64,000 bases of DNA from Spirochaetales bacterium (GTDB lineage: Bacteria; Spirochaetota; Spirochaetia; JABMQR01): contig JAGYPA010000009.1 in NCBI GenBank assembly GCA_018399255.1, positions 1 to 64,000 on the forward strand, in the 5' to 3' direction. The stretch's first letter is position 1, and each line of letters starts with the position of its first letter. The translations under genes and the position numbers were made by a program. Below the pieces are notes generated by a model. It searched no databases, had not been told where the DNA came from, and saw only the letters and a program-made list of their open reading frames with translations. Positions 8,583-17,765 of the stretch are shown piece after piece.

Positions 8583-9260
8583 TTGAGAAGTGAAAATACC
8601 ATATGGCTATACAGGACCAAAAACAAAAAAAATAATTGTATTAATAACATTACTGCTTGTCATTGGAATATTTTGCTCCATGCTCAGATTTCTATTACAA
8701 GCAATATGTTGAACATACCACGACGGAACCTGAAATATTTACTACGGAATCGTAAAAATCCAGAATCACGGAAAATAGGGAAATGAATCATCCGTTTGTA
8801 TCGTAGCGATTTTCTTTTCTATGCAGATGGATCCAATATTTGATGGTGAGCCCGGTACCCTCATCACGCTCTAATGCACCTTGGCTGCAATTGATTCACA
8901 GGAAGTTGTTGTTGTCTGACAAAAACTGCTGAAATCAGATATATTGTTAAAATCCCCCACAGGAAACACTTATTGGAACCTATTGAGTATGATCATGGTT
9001 GAAGCAATAACCGATTCGCTGCTTAACCCTGATTATAAGGCAGAAGAAGGCAAAGCTGGGATTACAGGCCAGCTTCCGGTTTGCTATTCAAATTGTAACG
9101 CACATTGGGGAAACTGGAATAAAAAGTTTAGAATTTACCAATCCCCTGTAATAAATACTACCTCTAGTTTATATAAATTAGAGGTAGACACAGAAAACAT
9201 CGGTGAGCGCTATATCAGCTTCATTCCTTACGTAGACCTCATTCAGATCGAGGACTCTAT
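8583..9260 (+). pseudogene. Unidentified gene remnant, AT-rich
   Basis: No single frame spans this stretch. Visible pieces are a hydrophobic segment near 8630-8700 (IVLITLLLVIGIFCSMLRF in one frame), FFSMQMDPIFDGEPGTLIT near 8815, and an open stretch from 8944 onward with CYSNCNAHWGNWNKKFRIYQ and YKLEVDTENIGERYISFIPY. It may be one exported protein gene broken by indels, or the 3' end of one gene joined to the 5' end of the next. I cannot name a function. Confidence 0.3.
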
Positions 9261-9261
9261 A

Positions 9262-12200
9262 TCATGTTTGAATCGCGCCGGCGCGGGCTCTATCCCGGCA
9301 ATCTTCGGTACGGATCCAGAGCCCCTTTCCCGATGTCCTTCCCGGCAAATATCGGGCTTTCCAGGTTAGCCGACGGCGGTGAGAACGACCTCTTTGGAGT
9401 CATCTATGCCCTTGAGTTCAAATAGAGCTGGAGGGGCAATGCGGTATCAGTATACGGATCGTGCGCTTCTTTCGCTGGTGCCCTTCTCCACCAACATTAC
9501 CATCTCCACCATCTCCACCATCTCCACCAACGCGGCGCTCTCTCTGCAGCCGAGGGCCCTGTTACTATTGAACCGGTTGGAGGAGGCGGACTCGATGCTG
9601 ATCCCCGATCCATCTTGTGATGGCGGTCTTCAGCGTGACCAACAACTCATCAGTGTTCAGAACCTGGAGCCGGTCCTCGTCCTGCCGGAGGGCTGGCGAA
9701 CCACCTCTCCGTTACCCCTGGAACTGAGTCCTGAAGATACTGACATGGTCTATCTCGGTTTTATCGTACCCCGCGAAGCCCTGGCTGGAGAGTGCACCGT
9801 AGGATTCACCGCAGCTGCGGAAGCCCATACTGGAGCATCGGCCGCATCGGCAGATTCCTTACACCATTGTCGAAGCATCCCTGCCGGTAACCGTACGGGC
9901 ACCTACAGCCTCTCCCGCAGCTGCTAACCCTTCCATCTCTGGTAATTCTGCCAGCGAAACCTACAGCGCCGGATTCGTCCTGACCAACGGCAGCAATGCC
10001 TGCCAGCGTCAGCCTGAAATAACCGGCACCCGGATATCCCCTCGAATTTGAAAGCACCTGCATAACCCTCGGCCCCGGAGAGACCCGCGAAATCACCATA
10101 CAGGCAAAAACCCCTCGATACCTTGCCCAAGATTATCAGCCATGAAATAACCATAAGTGCCCTTATGGAGGAAGAGGGGTTGGGGGCGGGCAGAAAGACT
10201 TACGGAGAGCCCGTGAAAGCCCGGGGCATCGAGCTCGGTAAGCGTCATCCCAGTAAAACCCGGCGGCGACCCCGGCACCGGTATCCGTAACTCCTCGTGG
10301 AACTTCTCTATTACTCATCAAAAGAAGAAGAACAGCCGCTGCAGAACAGCCTGAAACTTAGTGCAGCGGGTATATTGATGATACCGGACGCCATCGCCTC
10401 AGCTTCAGCATTGCCCCCGCCGGCCTTCCCCGACCCCGAATGGACTATTGCCGATACCGTATATTCACTCAACTACACTTATAAAGACAATTCCCTTGGA
10501 ACTTAGCGGCGGCACCGGGTCGTATGCCTATCCCGGCCTTGTGCAGCAAAGCACTTCCGGATGGGGAGCGCGCGGCACCATAGACCTCGAAAACGGAAAT
10601 AGGCAGCTATGCCGTATTCAGCACCGCCGAAGAAGTTCCCGACTACGGCATAGGCGGCCGAATAAAACGCGAGTTCGGCGAAGTGAATACCATCGAATTA
10701 CGCTTTGTGATGCCGGAAACGAGCTTTTCTAAGGCCTGGCGGGGGTGAAAAGCTTTCTGAGACCCTATGATGCCGCTAAATATCAGCCTGGAAGCCGCCC
10801 TCGGCTTCAGCGGACCGGAAGATTATGCCTACAGCCTTAACGCTGAGGAACGTAGCGAAGAAGAATACTCCTATACCTTCAGCATCCGGCTGGCTGGCCC
10901 CGACTTCAGCGGACCTCGCCGTCCCCGGCACCTACTGCTACGCAGCCAGCGGCACTCTCTCATCCTTTCCCGGCATATTGCTCTCCGGCAGCATAAAAGA
11001 GGAAAACCAACTTGCGCTTGATGCCGGCCAGAACACCGCGCTCCTTAACCGCACCACCAGCCTGCGGACCAGCTTCAGCCTCGGCGACGGCATCTCCTTC
11101 AAAATCAGCCAGCAGAACTCCGTCAGCATAACCTGCTTGCCGTACGACTGCTGACCGAGCAGAAGGAGGAGACTGCCATAAGCACGGGCTATTCGACGAC
11201 CTCCGTCCGACGGTTCAGCCAATCTTCCCGGTCCTGACTACCAATAATCGCATTGCGGCAATCAGGTATTTGCCGTCGACGCAGTATATCGACCCGATGA
11301 CAAATTGAACGTAACCGCAAAAATCAGCTTTGATGCCGGCAGCAGTCCCGGCATAACTGATGCCCTGATCGGCGGCAGTCTTGGCCTGTCGTACCAATGG
11401 GGCCGCGATACCGACTTGAGCGCCAGCCTGCGCACCTCGGTCCAGCCGTTCCGGGAAAATAGCGGCAGCAGCACAGTAACCGCTGGACTGCGCCACAACT
11501 CGGATACGCTCGGGAACTTCTCCCTGAACGGCAGCTGGACAACGTATCAGAATACCAACGAGGGGAGTTTTCGGGATAACCGCTTCCTACGCACGTCCCT
11601 TCCGCATCCCGACCGTTCTCAAATCCGATGTCGGCACGGTAAGCGGCTTTGTCTGCCACGTTGAAACCGCCGGAGAACGGCTGCCGGGAGTTATCATCAG
11701 CATAGACGAACAGACCACGATTACCGACAGTGACGGAAATTTCCATTTTCCCGCCGTTATCGCCGATCTCTACTATCTTCAGGTAAATGCCGCCGAGCTT
11801 GGAGAGAACTTATCCTTGAGGGTACGCTGCCGTAAGGAGGGAGGTAGCCGGAAGAGTGAAATTGTCCTCGAAATACCGCTTACCCGGCCGGCACACATTG
11901 AAGGCCGCCTGATCCGTATGGAAATAGACCCATCGGCAAGTATGTTTTCTCGCCGCAGTGTATCAGGAAGCCGGCGGTTTCGGTGGAATTCTGGTGGAAA
12001 TATCCGAGATTACGGAGAACGCCGTGAAGTTACCCGCTCCGACGGAACCTTCAGCTTCAAGGGGCTGGTACCGGGAATCTGGACGATAACCGTGTATGAG
12101 CGGGACTGCCGACAACCCATAATCTGGAAGAGACTATTTACACGTTGGAGCTGGCACCCGGAGAGACGGAACTGTCAAGCGATAGAGGTGCTGCCGATTC

Positions 12201-12393
12201 AGCGGGCGGTCAGGTTTTGCAGGAGGAGACATTGAACTGTAGCTGCAGAAGTGGAGACAAAAGATACGGACCCTGCCAGGGTGAGCGGCCTCGGCAAACT
12301 CAGGCTCTGCCCCAGATCCAGCCCCAGATCCAGCCCCAGATCCAGCCCCAGATTCAGCCCCAGATTCAGCCCCAGATTCAGGCTCTGCCGTAA
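9262..12393 (+). pseudogene. Large outer-membrane/surface protein gene, broken by many frameshifts
   Basis: Coding character runs continuously on the plus strand but changes frame a dozen or more times. In order I see: GLYPGNLRYGSRA and FPANIGLSRLADGGENDLFG (9270-9400); a beta-rich stretch with LPEGWRTTSPLPLELSPED and MVYLGFIVPREALAGE, like an NPCBM/COG1470-type domain (9680-9790); repeated beta-strand segments typical of a barrel (LGLSYQWGRDTDLSASLRT and TAGLRHNSDTLGNFSLNGSW, 11380-11540); then two carboxypeptidase-regulatory-like domains (GVIISIDEQTTITDSDGNF, and SDGTFSFKGLVPGIWTITVY near 12050). The frame of the last domain continues through PQIQ repeats to TAA 12391-12393. Whole, it would be about 1,000 residues. 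An usher-like or adhesin-translocating role is only a guess from the small secreted neighbours. Confidence 0.55.
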
Positions 12394-13108
12394 AATCAGA
12401 CTCTGCCTCACGGGATTTTTTCTGCTGGCAGGCTTTCTGCTTCCCGCCGGCTTGTGCGCCCAGAGCGAATACGTTGATATCAACCAGAACGGCATCGGTG
12501 CCGGCATCGTCATCGACCTTGGAGGCGGATCTTTCAGCGGGGCCTCCCTCGCTGCCGCCTATTCAAGCAACGGCATTCTCGATATCGGCATTGACCTGGG
12601 AATCGTCTCCCCGCGCCTGCCCGATATCACCTTTCCGGAATATCAGGGGTCGATCCGGTTCGGTTTCACCATCTTGAAGCAGGACCGCCTGATGCCGATA
12701 TCGCTCCTGTTTACCGGTGCGCTGCGGGCTTCGATCGCGTTGGGAAATGAACCCGGAGATGGGGGAGAGGATCTGCTGATGAGCGGGACGGGCCTGGGGC
12801 TCGGCATGGATCTTTTCCGGTTCTGGTTTCTCCGGCCCCGCTTTTACGGTCGTCTGGGAATGTGGATTGGCCACGTGTCGGATACGGTCATTACCGAACT
12901 GGAATCGGGTGCCCAGACAGCAAGCTATCCATCGAGCACCACGGTACGGCAGTTTTCCATCGGTCTGATGGCCGGTATTTCCTGGCGGCCGAATACGTCC
13001 AACCGGGGGGCAGCTATTTCCGGCGATCTTAGGGTCGGAATAGATGAGAAGGGAACCTTTCATCTGCTGCCGGCAATTACGGTAACCGTCGTGAGTGAAG
13101 AAATCTGA
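12251..13108 (+). CDS. Outer-membrane beta-barrel-like protein, start uncertain
   Basis: The frame is open from GTG 12251. The first 45 residues lie over the 12-bp repeat array and look artificial (SPRS/SPRF repeats). A signal peptide appears only afterwards (GFFLLAGFLLPAGLCAQSEY), and the mature part begins at about residue 67. It has alternating hydrophobic strands (IGAGIVIDLGGGSFSGASLA, YGRLGMWIGHVSD, QFSIGLMAGISWRPN) and ends in LLPAITVTVVSEEI, so a small 8-10-stranded barrel of about 215 residues is plausible. No ATG, GTG or TTG with a ribosome binding site stands just before the signal peptide, so either the start is the poor GTG or an indel hides the true one. Confidence 0.6.
   Translation: METKDTDPARVSGLGKLRLCPRSSPRSSPRSSPRFSPRFSPRFRLCRKIRLCLTGFFLLAGFLLPAGLCAQSEYVDINQNGIGAGIVIDLGGGSFSGASLAAAYSSNGILDIGIDLGIVSPRLPDITFPEYQGSIRFGFTILKQDRLMPISLLFTGALRASIALGNEPGDGGEDLLMSGTGLGLGMDLFRFWFLRPRFYGRLGMWIGHVSDTVITELESGAQTASYPSSTTVRQFSIGLMAGISWRPNTSNRGAAISGDLRVGIDEKGTFHLLPAITVTVVSEEI
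12310..12381 (+). repeat. 12-bp tandem repeat, six units
   Basis: Six adjacent 12-bp units, three of CCCCAGATCCAG followed by three of CCCCAGATTCAG. In the frame of the upstream surface protein they encode (PQIQ)n; in the frame of the downstream barrel they encode SPRS/SPRF. The copy number is a multiple of three bases, so changes would not shift either frame. Confidence 0.95.
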
Positions 13109-13132
13109 GCATGAATCAAGCAGGATACGAGC

Positions 13133-14077
13133 ATGAAAATACCAGTCCATTTGAAGCATAAGCCGGTCATTGTATCGGAAGCATATGACACCATAGGCGG
13201 CCGCAAATCGGTTCGAGCTGCGGCCAAAGGGCTTTCGCTCGGCATCGCAGCTCTGCTGTTCCTGCTGCTCATTTCCGGGACCATGCTTATTGCGGCCTCA
13301 GTCCGGCTTCAGAACGTTACGGACGGACTTGCGGTTCTTGATAAGAAGCTCCTCGATACGCTTGCCGCGAATGCTTCAGCAGACGCTTACAAAGCAGACG
13401 CTTACAAAGCAGATTTCATGACCGATTCTACAGATGATCCCGGGTCTGATGCTTCCTCTGCAGCAGGTTCCGGAGAACAGGAAGTGCTCATTGGTACCGT
13501 TGATTCAGCTCGGCTCGATTATCTGGAAGGTCAGATTCTGCAGCTTGCTTCTGCTCAGGAAGCTTTGGAAGCCGAGGGGCTGAAAGCAGTTGCTTCTCTT
13601 AAGGAGCAGCTTACGGCACAGCAGGAGCAGCTGGAAATCCGGCAGAATGAGTTGGATACCTTGCACGGAGGACTGAAGGCTCTTCAAGACCGTCTCGAAG
13701 CCAGTGCCCGCAAGTATGACACCCTGATCAACGACCTCTACGATCAGAATGAAACCCTCAAGGGAGACATTGCCGCCGTCGCCAGACAGAACGCCGCCCT
13801 TCAGGCAGAAATAGAAAAAATGAAGGCACAGAACCTCACCGTGAGTCAGGATCTGGAAAAACTCCGAAGAGCCGTTTTGACATTCCATAACATGGGATTG
13901 TTTGGTACAATACGTACAATAAATCGGGAAGGCATACTGCGCATTCTCGATTTGAAAGAAGAAAAACCCTATATGACCCAGGAAGAAGCCGCGGAAATAC
14001 TCAAACGGGAAGGATTTACCATCAGTACGTATGAGATTTTTCTCATTTATGGAGCATATTTTAATGAATTCAAGTAA
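13133..14077 (+). CDS. Single-pass membrane protein with long periplasmic coiled coil
   Basis: 314 residues. A 33-residue basic N-terminus is followed by one transmembrane helix at about residues 34-56 (LSLGIAALLFLLLISGTMLI). A low-complexity Asp/Ala/Ser linker contains a duplicated ADAYK motif (15-bp DNA repeat at 13379-13408). Residues about 120-255 are strongly coiled coil (heptad-rich Leu/Ala/Gln/Glu). The C-terminal 60 residues form a small helical domain (FHNMGLFGTIRTINREGILR, PYMTQEEAAEILKREGFTIS), which might be a DNA-binding-like or protein-binding fold. The family is not recognised. It lies between a beta-barrel and a hybrid kinase, 24 and 14 bases away, so it is likely part of the same unit. 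Confidence 0.75.
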   Translation: MKIPVHLKHKPVIVSEAYDTIGGRKSVRAAAKGLSLGIAALLFLLLISGTMLIAASVRLQNVTDGLAVLDKKLLDTLAANASADAYKADAYKADFMTDSTDDPGSDASSAAGSGEQEVLIGTVDSARLDYLEGQILQLASAQEALEAEGLKAVASLKEQLTAQQEQLEIRQNELDTLHGGLKALQDRLEASARKYDTLINDLYDQNETLKGDIAAVARQNAALQAEIEKMKAQNLTVSQDLEKLRRAVLTFHNMGLFGTIRTINREGILRILDLKEEKPYMTQEEAAEILKREGFTISTYEIFLIYGAYFNEFK

Positions 14078-14091
14078 CAAGGCAGCAGGTA

Positions 14092-16650
14092 GTGCAAGAT
14101 TTTCCGCATAACAGGCGCGAGGGAAAAGAACCCGAAGGCCCAGGATCAATAACATTTCCTCTCAAGCTGCTGGAACAACGGAAACGGCGACCAACCGACA
14201 ACACGGGAAATCTGGAACAGCTTCTGCTTACCTTTGCAGACGAGCTCTCTACCATAGAAAATTTGCCCGAAAACATCGCGCTTGACCGCTGTCTGGAAGC
14301 TCTGGGCGAATATTGCGGTGCAGATCTCACCACCATTTACCTTTATGGAGAGAAAGGATGCACGTTTTTTCTGAGTCGTGCATGGCCAGTCCGTCAGATC
14401 CTGGAAAAAAATGGTGAAAAACCCCATGAGGTGATACTGGAACAGTATCCAGCCATGAACGAAGCCATTGCCCGCAGAGAAATCTTTACCATACCCGATG
14501 CAAACAAACTGCCGGAATCCTGGGCCCCGGAAAAAAAGCTGCTCCTGGATTTTAATGCTCAATCACTCCATGCCCTTCCGATACTAGAACAAAAGAAACT
14601 GTTCGGCTATCTGGTCTTTACCCGGCGCCGGGCTGCAGCGCAGGAGGAGATGGGCCGAACGGAAATCCTGCTCTTTTTTGCCAACATTATCGGACAGTTC
14701 CTTGCACGACAGGAGACCGATGATGTACGGAAGCAGGCGGTGGACCAGGCAGAACACCTGACCGCAGAACTCAAGAAAGCCAACCAGGGACTCAGCAGCT
14801 TTCTGGCAAAAATCAGTCATGAGATCCGTACCGCCCTCAACTCCATTATCGGCCTTTCCAAGCTGCTCCAGAATTCGGAACTTGACCTCAGGCAGCACCG
14901 GTTTGCCAGGAATATTGAATCCGGCAGCAAACTGCTCCTTCAACTTTCCCAGGACATCCTGGATTTCTCACGACTTAAGGAAGACCAGCTGGAGATACGG
15001 ACCAGCCTTTTTGTGGTAGAAGAAATGGTCGGCAGCGCCGTAACCCCGTTTATCATGCAGGCCGAAGAGAAAGGACTTTCTATTGTCAGGGATATGAGCC
15101 CCAATGTTCCGGCAGAACTGATGGGAGACTCAGCCCGCATAATCCAGATTCTAGCCAATTTTATCAACAATGCGGTAAAGTATTCCGACAGCGGAATCAT
15201 AACAGTAAGGACAAGAATGGTAAAAAGCACCGCCCAGCAGCTGTGGGTCGCCTTTTCTGTAGAAGATACCGGGCGCGGTGTAGCAGAAGAGAACATCGGT
15301 AAAATTTTCGAGCCCTTTTATCAGGGCGGCGATGCGAGCAGCAGCTTCACAGGAGGGACTGGACTGGGATTGGCCATCTGCCGGCAGCTCAGCCTTAAAA
15401 TGGGGGGGAGCATCGTGGTTGAGAGTGAGCTGGGAAGGGGCAGCATCTTTACCATGAACCTTCCCTTTCCCAGAAATCACCACGAAGACATATCCATCGA
15501 TCTGCCGCTGGAATATCAACCTGCTAATAGACTGCCGGTCTCCCGACAGGAAGAAATAAAACCGGCACCCCGACCAGACGGGCAGAAGCTGGCAGATTTT
15601 GACGATGGTGCCCGGAAAGTACTGGTGGTCGAAGATATTATCATAAATCAGCATATTGTTATCCAATACCTTACAGACATCGGCTTAGCCGCCGATACCG
15701 CAGCATCTGGGGAAAAAGCCCTGGAAATGGTTACGCAGAATACCTATGATCTTATCCTGATGGACGTAAGCCTGCCGGGCATTGACGGGATTGAAACAAC
15801 CCGCAGCATCCGGGAAATGGATGAACCGCCGGTGCGAAATATTCCCATCATCGCCATGACCGCCCATGCTATCGAGGGTTTTCGTGAACAGTTCAACGAA
15901 GCCGGCATGAACGCCTTTATCAGAAAACCGATTGATATCGAACAGTTTTATCGCACGATCGCCGAATTCATTGACTTGCCGGCAACGGAAAAGCATACCC
16001 GGGAACAGCCGCAGAAGCGGTTGCAGAAGCAGCTCCAGCCGTTCCCCTTTGTTATAGACAGCATTGATACCAAAATAGGATTTGCCCGTCTGAACTGGGA
16101 TCTGGAACTCTATCGAAAAGTGATTCGGGAATTTTATCAGGGAAGCCGTTCGGTTGCCAGTCAGCTCAGTCTCAACTGGAAATATCATCAGCAGGGGGCG
16201 ATGATCAGGATCGTGCACTCCCAGAAATCAATTGCCGGCAGCATAGGCGCACTTGAGCTGAGCGACAAAGCAAAAGACCTCGAATTGCTCCTTATGGAGC
16301 GGGGAACGGAGAGTGAGAGGAAAATCAATCAGGCCCTTGCCGATTTCTTTTCCCTCCAGAGGCAGATCTGTTCCGGAATAGAGGAGTCGGGAGTGCTTTC
16401 TGCCGTCCAGGAAGATGACCAGCCCAAGCAAAACGTGTCCAGGGAAGAGCTTTCCGCCCTCCTGCAGGAGCTGATCGGCAACCTGCAGATTAGTGACTTC
16501 AATGCCATTGAACAGCTGCGGAGTCAGCTCAATCAGACTGAAGTCTCCCCGGCGGCTTCCCTGATCATAGAAAAACTTAACCGCGAGATAGAGAGCTACA
16601 CCTACGACAAGGCCGCCGGATATGCCGAAGAGCTGCTGAAGCTTATATAG
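14092..16650 (+). CDS. Hybrid histidine kinase: GAF-HisKA-HATPase-receiver-Hpt
   Basis: 852 residues from GTG 14092; the ATG at 14064 is closed by a stop. There is no transmembrane segment. A GAF-type domain spans about residues 55-200. A coiled linker leads to HisKA, with SHEIRT placing the phospho-histidine at His243. The HATPase domain has an intact N-box (NFINNAVKYS), DTGRGV and GGTGLGLAICRQ. The receiver starts near residue 508 with Asp558 in LILMDVSLPG and Lys in FIRKPID. The C-terminal domain aligns with Hpt, with His709 in VHSQKSIAGSIGA, where the usual HxLKG motif is altered. All parts of a phosphorelay are in one chain. The output regulator is not adjacent. Confidence 0.9.
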   Translation: MQDFPHNRREGKEPEGPGSITFPLKLLEQRKRRPTDNTGNLEQLLLTFADELSTIENLPENIALDRCLEALGEYCGADLTTIYLYGEKGCTFFLSRAWPVRQILEKNGEKPHEVILEQYPAMNEAIARREIFTIPDANKLPESWAPEKKLLLDFNAQSLHALPILEQKKLFGYLVFTRRRAAAQEEMGRTEILLFFANIIGQFLARQETDDVRKQAVDQAEHLTAELKKANQGLSSFLAKISHEIRTALNSIIGLSKLLQNSELDLRQHRFARNIESGSKLLLQLSQDILDFSRLKEDQLEIRTSLFVVEEMVGSAVTPFIMQAEEKGLSIVRDMSPNVPAELMGDSARIIQILANFINNAVKYSDSGIITVRTRMVKSTAQQLWVAFSVEDTGRGVAEENIGKIFEPFYQGGDASSSFTGGTGLGLAICRQLSLKMGGSIVVESELGRGSIFTMNLPFPRNHHEDISIDLPLEYQPANRLPVSRQEEIKPAPRPDGQKLADFDDGARKVLVVEDIIINQHIVIQYLTDIGLAADTAASGEKALEMVTQNTYDLILMDVSLPGIDGIETTRSIREMDEPPVRNIPIIAMTAHAIEGFREQFNEAGMNAFIRKPIDIEQFYRTIAEFIDLPATEKHTREQPQKRLQKQLQPFPFVIDSIDTKIGFARLNWDLELYRKVIREFYQGSRSVASQLSLNWKYHQQGAMIRIVHSQKSIAGSIGALELSDKAKDLELLLMERGTESERKINQALADFFSLQRQICSGIEESGVLSAVQEDDQPKQNVSREELSALLQELIGNLQISDFNAIEQLRSQLNQTEVSPAASLIIEKLNREIESYTYDKAAGYAEELLKLI

Positions 16651-16677
16651 GCAATTTCTTCATAGACCCGATTGCAC

Positions 16678-17343
16678 TCAGTTGGCCCCGAGCGGATCGC
16701 CGGCTTTTGTGCTGATGCTCAGAAAGTTTTCGAGACAGAGTCTCAGCCGTTCCCCGGTATTGTTGGCGTACAATTCCTGATTAAGAATTAAATCCACAAG
16801 CAGGCTGAAGTCAATCAGGAGATCTGCAGAGAGCAGGGTTCCTTCACAACCTTCGGCAACCGTCAGCTTCAGGGCTGCATGCTTCACAGCGATATTCCGG
16901 TTTTTCATTTCCAGCTCGATAACCGTCGAAGACCCCGACTGCTCCCGACGGGAAAAAACAAAAGGAATGCTGATATCTTCAATCCTGATCGGAGAGAGAA
17001 GGGTAAAGTAAAGATAGAGTTCGCTGCAGTCTTTCGATGTTTCTATTCGGTCGTATACGGCCATGGGCGGTTTCAGATTGCCGTCAGGTGCATTCAGTCC
17101 GGGAATCACCCACATATTGTAGAACGATTCGGTCAGCAGGAGCCGGCCGGCTTTTTCCGCTTCAATCGAACTGATAACGCTGCCGGAGGTGATAAACGGC
17201 TGGCCGGTTATGTCCAGCTTGACCGTAGTGAAGTCCGTAAGCATCGCATAGGTAGGCTGATAAACGCCTGATGAAGAGAGGGGACTCAGAATAGTAGTAA
17301 CAGTGAGCAGTAACGCGGTTAACTGCTTATACCCTGAACGCAT
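16678..17343 (-). CDS. Secreted protein of unknown function
   Basis: 221 residues on the minus strand, convergent with the hybrid kinase. An N-terminal signal peptide is visible (GYKQLTALLLTVTTILSPLS). The mature protein is mixed alpha/beta with FTTVKLDITGQPFITSG and LYLYFTLLSPIRIEDISIPF; the C-terminal quarter is helical. I do not recognise the family. The sequence upstream of the ATG has no strong ribosome binding site, so the start is moderately sure. Confidence 0.65.
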   Translation of the reverse strand: MRSGYKQLTALLLTVTTILSPLSSSGVYQPTYAMLTDFTTVKLDITGQPFITSGSVISSIEAEKAGRLLLTESFYNMWVIPGLNAPDGNLKPPMAVYDRIETSKDCSELYLYFTLLSPIRIEDISIPFVFSRREQSGSSTVIELEMKNRNIAVKHAALKLTVAEGCEGTLLSADLLIDFSLLVDLILNQELYANNTGERLRLCLENFLSISTKAGDPLGAN

Positions 17344-17443
17344 ACTGCATTCTAACCCTGAATTGACACTTTTACCATATTAGTTTACAAAAAAAGTATC
17401 AAGAAAAGAGACAAAAAAGAGCCGGAAAATGATCACGAAATGA

Positions 17444-17472
17444 TTGACACCCTCAGCAAACCATGATTATAT
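17444..17472 (+). promoter_or_regulatory. Sigma-70-type promoter for the leader peptide and ABC exporter
   Basis: TTGACA at 17444-17449, a 17-bp spacer, then TTATAT at 17467-17472. It is near consensus and points toward the 22-codon leader frame at 17514 and the ABC genes beyond. Confidence 0.6.
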
Positions 17473-17513
17473 AGAAAAGGCAAATCGCGAATAGAGACCA
17501 CGGAGGCAGCTAG

Positions 17514-17582
17514 ATGATTAAAAGAAATAGAGACTTCTCAACAGCTGGTATTCGGGGTTTGCTGGGCACTTTTCCTTCCTAG
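17514..17582 (+). CDS. Putative 22-residue leader peptide
   Basis: ATG 17514 has GGAGG at 17502-17506, seven bases upstream, and sits about 40 bp after a near-consensus promoter. It encodes MIKRNRDFSTAGIRGLLGTF plus PS and ends at TAG 17580-17582. The peptide is basic at the start and hydrophobic at the end. It lies 183 bases ahead of the ABC exporter start. Such a well-initiated mini-gene in front of an exporter suggests either translational attenuation, as for ribosome-arrest peptides controlling BmrCD-type exporters, or a small exported peptide. Both readings are inference. Confidence 0.45.
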   Translation: MIKRNRDFSTAGIRGLLGTFPS

Positions 17583-17765
17583 CGTGAAGTAATATACACT
17601 ACACAGTAAACCTACCCACTACCCCAGCCAGCCTGAGATCAGCCCGGACCGGGACAAGCCGTTAACGGTTGAATTCTGCCAGAAGCAGGATTACGCATCC
17701 GGGAGGCGCCTGCCGTGAGGTTTTTACCTTGCAGCCGTCGTTTTCCGCCGATTGAATGACAGGTT
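17583..17765 (+). other. Untranslated leader between the mini-gene and the ABC exporter
   Basis: 183 bases with several possible short stems (around CCCGGACCGGG at 17652-17662 and CCGTTAACGG at 17669-17678). No riboswitch class could be matched with confidence. It could hold an attenuator controlled by translation of the leader peptide. Confidence 0.35.

Noticed and set aside
12199-12513. Minus-strand frame with LNLGLDLG repeats
   Set aside because: The repeat is just the complement of the 12-bp array; it has no start signal and overlaps the better barrel frame.
17640-17765. Cobalamin-riboswitch-like segment (CCGGGAGGCGCCTGCC)
   Set aside because: It vaguely resembles a B12 box, but other conserved parts of the aptamer are missing and the downstream exporter is not a typical target.
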